A stretch of DNA of 64,000 nucleotides from Paulownia fortunei (lineage: Eukaryota; Streptophyta; Magnoliopsida; Lamiales; Paulowniaceae). The notes under the pieces are model-generated. The model was not told the DNA's origin, made no database searches, and saw only the letters and a list, made by a program, of their open reading frames with translations. The position numbers were made by a program, and so were the translations under genes. The stretch spans positions 1,240,001-1,304,000 of the forward strand of contig CM033119.1 of assembly GCA_019321725.1 (NCBI GenBank), written 5' to 3'. The stretch's first letter is position 1; the number at the start of each line of letters is the position of its first letter. Of the stretch, positions 25,646-36,916 are shown one piece after another.

Positions 25646-26020
25646 AAGGGTGTTTGAATGAGTTTATAAGTTTTTAAAATGTTTGAGATTTTATAAGTTG
25701 TATAAAATATTCCGTGTGGTAAGATTTTTAAGAAAATGAACTTATAAGATTTCAAATAAAATATCAGGATCTTATAATTTTTTTTTTTTTAAAAAGAAGT
25801 TTCTAATATATTTTTAAAATTTTAACAAACTTATTTAACTATTGATCATATTAATTACAACATTATTCTTATTAACATCTTATGTTTCGCAATCTTATTT
25901 TATCTAAATACTTCAAAAATTTATTTTTAAAATAATATCTAACATCATATAACTTTCAAAATATCTTATAAGATATATAAATTTATAAAATTTTTTATAT
26001 AAATTTAGTCAAACACCCTT
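25646..26020. mobile_element. Tourist-like MITE (PIF/Harbinger type), copy 1
   Basis: A 375-bp AT-rich element. It starts AAGGGTGTTTGA and ends with the exact inverted copy TCAAACACCCTT. It is flanked by the 3-bp direct repeat TTA at 25643-25645 and 26021-26023. No coding capacity. TTA duplication and a GGGTGTTTG-type terminus are the signature of Tourist/PIF-Harbinger MITEs. Internal CTTATAAG-like words are shared with the element at 59856-60241. Confidence 0.85.
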
Positions 26021-26023
26021 TTA

Positions 26024-27642
26024 GACTAACAAACGACCACTCATGTCACCGAATTGTCCTTTATATATAAAAGAAATCCTAAAATAAATTTGTAAAACTC
26101 AATCCAATGCATTCTTGAAAACCCTTCAATGTATAAGCCCTAAACTTACTTTAGGCGTGCAAATTTAATTAACCATTTTTCAATACATGAAAGGTCATTG
26201 AGGAAAATCTCAATTATATCATAGAATTATGCCAATTATGCTTTAACAATCCTCTGATTATGATTACCCTTATTTTTTGTTTTTGACCATAAAGTAGTTG
26301 GAAGATGACTAGAGGGCCCAAACTAGAGAAGAAGTACACTTTGACAAGGTTGCCCATTTAAATGAAAAAAGCTTTCAATTGTGTAGTTGGCAGCCAACCA
26401 TGCTAATGAATTTGTATGTAACAAATTTTATTTGAATTTTGCTCTTCCTTCAACAATTTTCTTCTTTTTTTTAAGATAGTTATTAAATAATTCCAAAAAT
26501 TTACATCATTTATAATGTTAAAATATTAGATATTAATGAAAAAATATTATATAAACAAACTATTACCCATATTAGTGGAACTTAAACCCAACATCTCTTA
26601 ATTATTGAAACAAGACATCCTTAACGCTCTTCCATAAAGATTTTGTTAACTCGATGTCTCAGGTAGAAAACAAAAAGTTTAAATATAAAAGAAAAACTAA
26701 AATGAAAATTTCTTTATTTTTTATAACCTTTTTTTTTTTCTTTAAAGTTATGCATATGAATTTAAACCTCTTTCAAGTAGTTGGAATTGATCCACATTTC
26801 AGGCATCGGCTTATGATTTTTCCCTCTCATTTTGTTTTATGTCATAAACAAAATAACACCTATTGGGAAAGGAATTGAATATTAGGATCAAAGAGCTAAA
26901 ATTAAAACTTTAGGATTGAAATGATATTTTAAAAAATCTCAGGGGTTATAGTTTGATTATACAAAATGCTCATGGGCATCTTATCTTTGCTCAATATTTC
27001 CATTTTCCTCATCTTTGGCACCAAGTAATACACTTAACTGAAAAAACTTATAAAATCAATTATATATTTTAAACTATAATACAATTACACCATGGAAATT
27101 AATGAAATACATGAAACCTAGATCTAGCATATGTAAGTTCTCTCTATATTCAGATAATTGACTCTTTTTTTTACTCCTCTACAAAGAAATTGAATTACTT
27201 TTAATTTTACTTACCTTTTTAACCATATATTTATAATGTTTTTATAACTGAAAAATAAAAAATGATCATTTTTGAAAAAAATCCCATATTACTTTTCAAG
27301 AATCCGTGAAAGTGCTCATACAATATTTTCTAAACGTATTTTCTAGAACATATATGAAATAAATAATATCGCCTTGCCCAAAGTACAAAAACCACATACT
27401 TGAGGGGCCAAAGTTCAAATTATCCATGACTCTCCTCTCTTAACTATTGTGCATGACCCATTAATCCACGCGCAGGAGATAATAATCTTAGAACAAAGTA
27501 GGCTTTAATCGATTCCTTTATCCTCATTATTATTATGTACAGTATAAACGGTGGTCCCCTAAAAACAATTTCAATTCACAACTAATATTATTGCTAAGCC
27601 ACTCCAAAACCCTTCACACAAATACACACATACAGTGTATAT

Positions 27643-27675
<33 letters not shown>

Positions 27676-27964
27676 CACAATCACCTCAACATTACAATCG
27701 AAAAAGTGTATATCATCTACCCTTCATCCACATACAAAAACACACGCACTTATATGGGAATATATATATGTACAATTACCTCAACGTTACATTCGAAGGA
27801 GTGTATATCATTTACTCTTCATCCACATACAAAAACACATACATTTATATAGGTGTATGTAAATCTCTACCCGATGCATACTTCATTGAGTGTAGCATGC
27901 ATTTGATCATATAAGTGCAATACATGCTACGCTCTATATCTACATCTGGTGTAGTTTTTACAAA

Positions 27965-27997
<33 letters not shown>

Positions 27998-30900
27998 TAC
28001 ACTTCCTAAAATGTTTTAAGTAATTGGATGCATTAATTTGTTTCAAAATGTATTTATTTTTTATTTTTCATAGTGAGATGTTATTTTCAATTTATGCATT
28101 CCAGATCCACATATATAAGATCATTTTCATTGGTGAGGGGATATGGACCATACAGTTGGATCCATCTAGGGTTCATTAAGAAGAAAATGAAACTTTCTTG
28201 TTGAAAAAATTTATAGGGCATGGCATCCTCATAGGATGGAAAAGGATGGTGGCCAAATTTTATCAAGATAGTGATTCATGAGACTTAGTTCATGAAATAT
28301 GTAAAATAATTAAAAATTGTGATTTTAATCGATATAATGAATTATTTTTAAAATAAGATATGAGTGGTAATTTTTTTTTAATTACAGAACTCATAAACGG
28401 AAATGTCACGCTCCTTGATCTACTTCTCCGAGTTTACAACCAAAAAAAAAAAAAAAAGTTGTTTGCCCAATAATAGGATTAGCTACTTAAGGGAATTGTA
28501 AATATTTCCAAATCATTAAAAAAAAAAAATTGAATAGAAAAATCATCAAGTTGGAATATTTTCTTGGCAAATTTCCTATATATTTTTCTTTGTATTTCTT
28601 GTGATTATAGTTTTTTTTTTTTAACTTATATATATCCTTTGATTTAATGATTGTGAGGATTACCACTAAATGTGACAAATTGTGTAATTTCATAATTAAC
28701 GTTATTATGATGCTTTTAACCCAATCAAATATATATAAAAATTGTGACTTTAATTATTCATTTGTCTTAGTAATCAATCCCTTTCAGCAACGCAATGAAG
28801 TCCAAATTTTCACGTTAATGCAACAACATATTGTGGATGAATAGCTGGTTGTTTGCAATTTATAATCATGACTAAGTCCAATTTCGAAAAAGAAAAAAAA
28901 TCAATGTGGAAGGTAAATGATTAATTAGTTAAATTTACTTAATTTTTCTGAGGTGGATGGACCTAATTTGCTGGCACCAACCACTAGAAAAATCTAACTC
29001 AAAAAGTGTTCATTAAAATATAAAAAGTGTGTTTAAACTTTAAACTTCGAGAATGGTAAAATGTTCCAAAAACTAAGATGATTTTTCATGGTTTCAATTA
29101 GGCTTATGGGGACTAATTTTATTGTGCTTGGGGAACGACTAGTGTTCAGTAACAATTTTTGTTTGAATTTTTAAAATAATTTGAATAAAATAAAGTATTT
29201 TTGTAGAGCATTGAAATTTTGTATATATATTTTATAAATAATAATTTGAAAAAAAATCTCTCAATTTTTTTATTAATATATTGATTTATTCTAAATTTTA
29301 TTTTATATTTTAATAAGATCACATTATATTAAGTTATTTTTCTAAATTTTCAATATATATATATATATATAATTTTACTAGATAATATAATTTTTATTGA
29401 AAATCTTCATACATAAATGTATTATTTATATAAAATAATTAAATTTTCAATTTATATATTTTTAAATTAATTATAAATCTTCATGATAAATTTTATTACA
29501 TAAACAAAATTTTATCTATTTTTTCTAAATTATCCAGAATAATACATGAATTACGAATTTTAAAAATTAATGAATAATTTCATAATCCCAAATTTATTAC
29601 TATGGTGTTCAATACCAACTGATTATAAACTTGAAAGTATTTTAGCTTATGAATGGAATATTTGAATATCTAATATTCTCAAATACACTAAAAAATTCAA
29701 TATCAAACAACAAGGCTCGATTTATAATCCAAAACCCAAAAAACAGAAAAAAAAAGAAAAGAAAAAAGAAAACAAAGGAGTAAAGGAAGATCTCATCCTA
29801 TAATTAGATGCGGGTGATCTGGGCAGCAAAGGAAAAAGGGGCGCCCAAATCAATGGCCTTAAATATTGGACCATTAGGTTCCTAATTCACTTTCCAATAA
29901 GATCTCAAAGGACCAACATCCTCTCCCAACTGTCCCATTCTCCAAAAACCCACGAGCACTCTCTTATTAAAATAATCATTTAATAAATAAAAAATAAATC
30001 CATCAACCCAATATAATTAAAGAATTTCTTGGCCCCTCGTCTTCCCTTGCTAGGAAAGAAGCATCACACATCTAAATAAAATATAAATTTAGTTTTAGAA
30101 TAGTAATAAAGAGAAATTATTAGATGCTAATTAAGTGCTTAGCACATAATGCGATCTAACATCATGTTGAACACATTGACTAAAAATATTATCCTTAGTT
30201 ATCGTTTAAGCGAATATTCAATTTTTTAAATTATGGAATATATTTTTTACTATATTATTGAAGATACTCCAGAAATCAAGTAAAAATCTTTATTCACCAT
30301 GTAGCAATGAGGGAGGGAATAGGACCCCATAAGATGATTTATGGGTCCAAAGGGCCACTAATCAAATGGTGTGCTTCAAATATCATGTGGGTTTGTTCAT
30401 TGTAAGGTCTAGAGGGAGCATCATACAATGTACGACCAAAAAATGAGAAGAGTATAGGGTGGGAAAACTAAAAAGAAATTATAAAAATAACCCTAAAAAA
30501 ATACCCCCCAAAAAAAAAACAAAATAGGACAAGGGTTTGGGTGGCCTAAAAAGACTGATTTTTTGCGTAGTAGAAAGGTACAGAATGCAAATACAAAGAA
30601 TCCCATCATTCCAAAATCCCCTTTAAAAGAACACAAAAAACAAAAGAAAACAAGAAGATGCATGGCAAGAGTGTATATCTAGGAGAAAACAAAACCCCAC
30701 AAATTTCAATAAGAATAGAGGGGGAGTAAAGGAACAAAGTCAGTTGCTCGAGGAAGAAAAAGAGGAAACAAGAAGCCAAAGAGCACTAAAATCAAAAGAG
30801 GGCCAAGTTCTCAATTGGTGCCCATTAACCCAAATGGAAGAAGAAAAAGGAAAGGAAAAAATGAAGGAATTTAAGGAGAGTAGACTTAGTTTTAGGTGCC

Positions 30901-31489
30901 CAATCCCAGTCAATATGGTCAAACATTTTACAACCCAACCCAATGAACTTAATCTAAGATCATTAAAAACATTGCCAAAAAGCCAAAAGATTTTTAAAAC
31001 ACTCACACTGTACACAATTTCCTGTTCTTTTTCTTTTTGTTTCCTCCCATCCGCACATAATGATATACCACTTTGTTGTATAAACAGAAGTCCTTTTAGC
31101 AGAAAAAGAAAAGCAAGAAATTGGAAGTGAGCTCTTGAGGATTTCATGTCCCTCAAGTTTGCCTGCTTTCACTCTCTCTTCTTTCAAGGGGAAAGGATTT
31201 TGTTTTTCCCTTTCTTTCTTTTTCTTTTCCTTCTTCTTCCTTTCTGCCCATTAAACAATGAAAATGGCAGATTACCAATCATCCTTTCCCCTCTATAGGA
31301 AACACCCATCATTGCTCCCAACAATCCTTTTCAACCTTAGAAACCTGAGCTTCTAAGATATGATATTCGCTCCTTCCATTCCTTTTCCTCGCCCCCCCTT
31401 ACAATTTAAATATCACACTCTTTATAACTTTTTTTCTCCTCCCCCTTCAGCCCTTGTAGCCATCCTACGTCTATCTTCACTCCTTTCCT
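26024..31489. other. AT-rich intergenic DNA up to the BPS1-like gene
   Basis: About 5.4 kb without a supported gene. It contains a CA/TA microsatellite at about 27642-27676, a TA-then-GA repeat near 27966-27998, very AT-rich DNA at 29160-29720, and a purine-rich tract near 29740-29780. Overlapping open frames of 128 and 138 codons on opposite strands at 30740-31156 match no family I know. The last 200 bp before 31490 are CT-rich, as expected for the leader of the downstream gene. Confidence 0.6.
27677..27866. repeat. Two-copy tandem duplication, period 95 bp
   Basis: The unit beginning ACAATCACCTCAACATTAC at 27677 recurs with scattered substitutions at 27772. Both copies carry a GTGTATATCAT block and a TTCATCCACATACAAAAACAC block. 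It follows a CA microsatellite directly. Open reading through it is an artefact of the repeat. Confidence 0.85.
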
Positions 31490-32570
31490 ATGATGGATCC
31501 TTCTTCCACCAACTCTGTCAATGGCTTCTACAATTTCCTAACTCGAGGGATCGATGATCTTGAACGTGTGTTTCTGTCAAACAACTTCATGTCAATTCAG
31601 TTCCTCCAAAGAGTTTTGTCCCTTTTAAGATCATCCCACAGTCAGTTGACCCTTTTGGTTCAGAAACTCCACTTGCCTGTAGGTGAAAAATGGCTTGATG
31701 AGTACATGGATGAAAGTTCCAAGCTTTGGGAAGTTTGCCAAATCCTTAAAAATGGCATATCAGGTATGGAGAGTTATTACTCTGCAGGCCTCAACATAAC
31801 TTCCTCTCTCGATGGGCATCGCCATTTGAGTCCACAGCTTTCGCGTCAGGTAAATATACAGTACAGACTCTATACACACACTGTAAAGATCAGATTTTTT
31901 TAATGGGTTGTGTTATTTCTTTTGTTTGTTCATTTTATCAATTAGATTCTTGATACAACAGGTAATCCGGGCTATATCAGGATGCAGAAGAGAGGCTGTG
32001 GGCCTGGAGGAGGAAAACAGGTCCCTGATGGAGACAAGAATTGAGCCCCTTTCATTGAAGTTTGATGAGAAAGTCTCTGTAGAATCAAAACTGAATGGAT
32101 TCAATGGGTTCAGGGGAGTGCTCTATGCAATGAGAAATGTTAGTTCACTTTTACTGATGGTTTTGCTCTATGGCTTAGTTTACTGCTGGCCTGAATCAAA
32201 TTCTCCAAGAAATGGATATGAAGGGTGCCTGTTCTTTGGATCAGCCTTCATGATCTCAACAGCCAGGCTGCAGCAGAGGGTGGACTCGGAGATCAATCAA
32301 ATAACGGGCCGGCCCGGAGTTCTTTTATATGAGTTCAGGAGATCAAAAACTGCCATGGATGAGCTGAGGGGAGAGCTTGAGAGGAGGTGCTCACAGGGTA
32401 TTGTGGAGTGGGAATCAGAAGTTGGGATAAGAGAAAGAGTGGAAAGCTTGAAGGGTTGCTTTGGAATTTTGAGGGCTGGGACTGAGAATTTAATTGGGCA
32501 GCTTGATGATTTCTTTGATGAAATTGTTGAAGGAAGGAAGAAGCTTTTGGATTTCTGCAGTCATAGGTAG
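31490..32570 (+). CDS. BPS1 (BYPASS1)-like protein, two exons
   Basis: Exons are 31490-31849 and 31962-32570, with a 112-bp GT-AG intron in phase 0, giving 322 aa. It begins MMDPSS, and either of the two ATGs could be used. The N-terminal half has the BPS1-family helical pattern with [24 protein letters not shown]. The second exon has [15 protein letters not shown], a hydrophobic stretch at about residues 180-196 and a coiled C-terminal region ending near [19 protein letters not shown]1 proteins limit production of a root-derived mobile growth inhibitor in Arabidopsis; the biochemical role is unknown. Length is close to the family norm (about 330-350 aa). Function here is inferred from family only. 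Confidence 0.85.
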
Positions 32571-33373
32571 AGAAAGTGAGCATTTTAATTCAAGAAATGG
32601 GAAGAAGAAAAAAAAAAAAAGAAGAAATACAAGTGTAGGAAAAACTAGTAGTTGGTTGATTGTAACTTTTTTATTTTTAGTTTTTCTTTTTTTCCCCTTC
32701 TCCCTCTCTCTTTTGAGCCATTTCCTCTACCCCTCTTGTGGATACTTTGTTTCTGCAGCAGCTAAATTTGGGGGCACAGTAGATGCCTTTCTTTTAAGAA
32801 CCCAAAGAGGAAAATTTTCAAAAGGAGGAAATAATGCAGCAGAAACATGGTTTTCAGGTAATCAAGCATGAGAATCCAATGGGCACCATAAAGATAAAGC
32901 AAAGTAATAAAAAAGAACATGACATGACATGACAACAACAAGCTGTAATGCAGAAGAAACAGAACAGATTTCAACCAAGCACAAAAGCAGAACCCCTCTG
33001 TTCTGTTTCTGTTTTCCATAAAAAGAAAGCAGTTAAAAGTAGAATAGAAACTTCTTGTTACTGAAACAACGTGACACGAAAGGTCAATCTTGAAAATTTA
33101 TCCATATCTTTTGAATTATTTTATTGCCGTCTGCTACTGCTCGAGTATTTACTACACTTTGGTTGCTGCTGCTGTAACACTCACTGATCATTCCAGTGAA
33201 TAGGAATGATGTAAGTGGAGGCTTTGGGACAGCAGGACTGTTAAATTCCTGGGTTTGGTTTTAATGTCAAAAGCAGATGCATTTTTTGCACTCTGGAAGC
33301 TTTTGTCTGATTCAGTTTTATTTGAAAGCAATGGATTTAATGTTGAAAGTTTTTTCTCAACTCAAAAAACCCC

Positions 33374-33412
<39 letters not shown>

Positions 33413-34893
33413 CACACACACACACACACATCAACTCGAAGATGATTTTTATTTTCTTCTTGTCATTTTCTTCCCCCTTTTGGGGTAGTCCGTGGAGGGT
33501 AATATAATAGTATAACAGTAATATGAAAAATTTTGAGTCCTTTCTCCACCTGCCAACCGGATCTCATGCTTTTTGTCCCTTGCCGGAAATCCAAGCGCCG
33601 CCTGCCGTAAGGGGTTTTCTTAATTCAGATTACTTAATAAAAAGGACTAAAGAAATGCACAACCATAGAGTCAAAAAAAAAAAAAAAAAAAAATGGTAAC
33701 AAGGGACATAACTGCAAATAATGCTTAGTGCTGGTGGTTTTGGCAACATATTTGTTTTCCAACTAACCCAGGTTGACCCTTTCGAATAATTTATTATCAT
33801 ATTTTGTTGTGTATATATTCGACCATGAGCAGGATCCAAAATAATTTCTATTTTTAGTCCCTTTAACAGTACTATGAATTCAAATCACACCAAACAGAGC
33901 TGCGATTGCTAGGAGTTAAACAAGTAAATGCAGAAAAATTCATTAGACCCACAACGATTGATAGATAACAAGTCAAACTTTAAAAGTTGATCCATCAAAT
34001 TTAACAAAGAAACCTCATCGCAACATCAGTGCAGCGAATAGCTGATTTATGATATCATTAACATAGCTTATTTTGGATTGAGAATATGCATCCTGGTTCA
34101 TACTCAATTTTACATTGTTCATCCGCCCATCTGAGTTGTATGGTATCAACAAATTGACTCCCTTAACTACACATACTCAAAATAAGACAAATTCCAACAA
34201 TAGAAATCATAGTTCCATAGAATTTCTAAGTGGAAATGTACCAGGTTACCATCTCAATTGTGAGGGCTTCTCTGAAGCCAAGATCATAATTTGTAGATGA
34301 ATGATTGCCAATATTTATTTACACGTTTGACACAGATATTAATATCAGAGATCAATTGGCTATGCTGCATCATCCTGAATTTGCATTTTCCACTTCAGGC
34401 CAGCTACAATTCATGTTTATAGAATGCATGTGATGCCACTTTCTCCAGAATCTGCAGCTAGACAATCTTGTCAGTTTGCAGTAAAAAATGCCAGATGAGA
34501 GAAGCACAGTAATTACCAAAGGACCACAGAAGCAAAGATTCTAGGTAAACAATCGTCATGCACCTGTATTAGCATTCAAGCACAAGAATTTTCAGACATC
34601 AAATCGTTTTCAATTAGAATTTCTCAGCTGTCGTCTGAATTCAAGAATTTAATATGAATTGAGTCAATCTTTGTATTGCACACTAAGAAACTTTTGGGTT
34701 TGTGTTTCCATCAAACAAAGACTCCTAAATTAGAGAGGAATGCACAATATGTATTTTAGCTAAACACACAAAATCCTGGAATGATCTCATATCTCAATCA
34801 GAGCACTGATAAACAGGGAATATTAGCAGGTTCACAGCCACCACCTTACATCATGTAACGCACAATGGCACTGCCATTTGTGGTGATCATTAG
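32571..34893. other. Intergenic DNA between two convergent genes
   Basis: Contains the 3' end of the BPS1-like transcript and, on the other strand, the 3' side of the tentative small membrane gene. No further gene is supported. A microsatellite lies at 33374-33430, and a short GC-richer patch at 33545-33615 has no recognised function. Confidence 0.6.
33374..33430. repeat. Compound microsatellite (TG)n(AG)n(AC)n
   Basis: Uninterrupted dinucleotide runs: about seven TG, about twelve GA/AG and about ten AC units. It is downstream of the BPS1-like gene. Confidence 0.95.
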
Positions 34894-35025
34894 TTAATCG
34901 TCATAATATATACAGTTAATCCCCAATTCCATTTCCTTAGGCAGGCTGAGGTCGATAGTCTTTCGCTCTTGGTGGCATCTTTCAAGTAGTTCGTCAATCA
35001 CTTGCTGTTGTTGCTCTTCAGTTTT

Positions 35026-36253
35026 CTAGTTAAGGTCTGGAATATTAGATTGTATATTCCCACCTACCAAATTGTAAATCAAGAGGCAAAATATCAAAGT
35101 TCTTTAAATAAAAGAATAATTTGGAAAAAAAAAAAGACAAAAAACAAGGGGTTATCTGCAGGCCAATAACACAGAAAAAAAAAATGAAGGCTAAAAGGAC
35201 AAACCTTATTGACAAAACAAGACATGTGGTTGAGCAATCTTGTGAATTAACACTGCTGCCTACTGATTTGCGATGCCAATGATTTCCCACAACTCACCAG
35301 TCTTGAAGCAGCACATATTAGCCATAATTTTTCTTTGAAAAATCAGACCAAGCAAAAAGAGCAGTAGCCCACATGTCAAAATCATCCTCTTGAGATTATT
35401 ATTCGATCCTTGTAGCGCTTGATTCATAGAAACCAGAATCAATTGATCATAGAGTAATCATCCAAAACTCCCATTTTATTTTCTGAGCCATGCCTGGTTA
35501 AAATCTAGCAGAGTTTCAATCAGCAACTTGATTCCAACAATTTTTTCAATTTGCCTTTAATAGAGCTTATAAACTTAATATAACATAAAACTCAGCCAGT
35601 AAATTAAAAATTTCCAATCCTACGAACTGGTTTTGCCTCAATATTTGACTTAACAGATAAGGTCTAGTCTCTCAAATACATCAAATACCTTCCCAAATTT
35701 CCAATCTTGCGCCCCCCTTTTTTCATTCTTTCATCCTTTTAATGAAATTTCTAAAAACTCTCATAAGGGCTCAAGTAAAATATATATACTAATTCTAAAC
35801 CATAGAGATATTCACACCACAATCATTCAATATTAGAACGCTGTCGAAGCCAATTCAGGTTAACAAATTCCGCAATTAACAAAACCCATTTCAGAAAAAA
35901 AAGAAAAAGATATAATCTAGAACAGAAAACCTGTTGCTTAAGCAATATATACAACTACACAAAAGTAAGATACTGATAAGATACAAACCCTGACATGCTA
36001 TTATACGCAAGAACAACAGGTTAACTGAAAATCAAACGTAAAAGACACATATTCATCAAAGTGATATCTACAAAAAAAAAAAAAGTGATTCTCTTTACAT
36101 TTACAAGATATCTTAGGGGTAGGAATAGAAGCAACAGAAGCAGCGACAGCAGCGTCTGAAGCAGCTACAGTAAAAGTGCCTAAATAGACCTCGACGATTT
36201 CCAGGATTTGAGGAAGCTGATGAAGAAACCGGGGCAGCCGACGGAATTTCCAT
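35026..36253 (-). CDS. Tentative small single-pass membrane protein, three exons
   Basis: Low-confidence model. Exons in transcription order are 36253-36190, 35417-35298 and 35063-35026; an alternative exon 2 start at 35408 keeps the same phase. Exon 2 ends at a consensus GTGAGT donor, and exon 3 begins after a TAG acceptor. The product would be 73 aa: a Ser/Pro/Ala-rich N-terminus (MEIPSAAPVSSSASS), a basic patch, and a transmembrane helix (ILTCGLLLFLLGLIF) near the middle, ending NIPDLN. I do not recognise the family. The frame stays open for 43 more codons after the TAG, down to a TAA at 34894-34896, and that stretch (EEQQQQVIDELLERCH) looks like real protein. Either the TAG is a nonsense change, it is read through, or the last exon is used differently. 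The first donor (GTCTAT) is weak. Confidence 0.35.
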
Positions 36254-36276
36254 TGGAGTGATCTGCGGATAGCCAC

Positions 36277-36319
36277 AGTGTGTGTGTGTGTGTGTATGTG
36301 AGAGAGAAGAGAGAGAGAC
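36277..36319. repeat. (TG)n(AG)n microsatellite
   Basis: A TG run passes into GA-rich repeats just upstream of the ATG of the tentative small membrane-protein gene, so it would lie in that gene's leader or core promoter. Confidence 0.85.
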
Positions 36320-36916
36320 GATCGACCAATTTACACGCAGCTAAAGTCGCAGAAAACCAGAAACGCGCTTTAAGATAAAAAATTTGCACTACCGCTTCTG
36401 CGATTAATGTACTGCTTTTACCTAAATTGTACAATTTAATATTTGATTTGACATAGTCTATTTTGAAACGAAAATCTTACGATTTTAAGTACAAACATAA
36501 ACAACAGGTTTAAAATTTTATTTTAATAATTAAATTGTATTAATAATTTTACATCCCACCAAGGAGCTAGCGGAAGCTATTAAATTTTGTGGTGATGGGT
36601 TTGAAATTTGTATTAATCAAACATTATTTTGCCAAAACTTAGATCCCACCAATTGGGACTAACTAGGAACAATTATTATGCTATTCAATGATTATACAAA
36701 AATTCTTCATTCATTTTAACATTTTTTAAACTCATCTATCAAGAAATACTATGTAGTCATTACATGAGTATAGATTTTTTGTTCTGAAATAGATGAAGTA
36801 GACGTCTAATTTTGTTATATCTGACTTTTGTCCACAAAATTCCAATAAATCTTTCCATTTCAGCTATATAATAGATTTGGAGATGGTGACAAAATCTACA
36901 AGTTTCTGTTGCATTC

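Noticed and set aside
27591..27914. Open frames of 75 and 107 codons through THTHTH repeats
   Set aside because: Produced by a CA microsatellite and a 95-bp tandem duplication.
30740..31156. Overlapping open frames of 138 and 128 codons on opposite strands
   Set aside because: Biased composition, no recognised domain, mutual overlap, and location in the promoter region of the BPS1-like gene.
33255..33507. Open frames with RERERE/THTHTH stretches
   Set aside because: Translation of a compound dinucleotide microsatellite.
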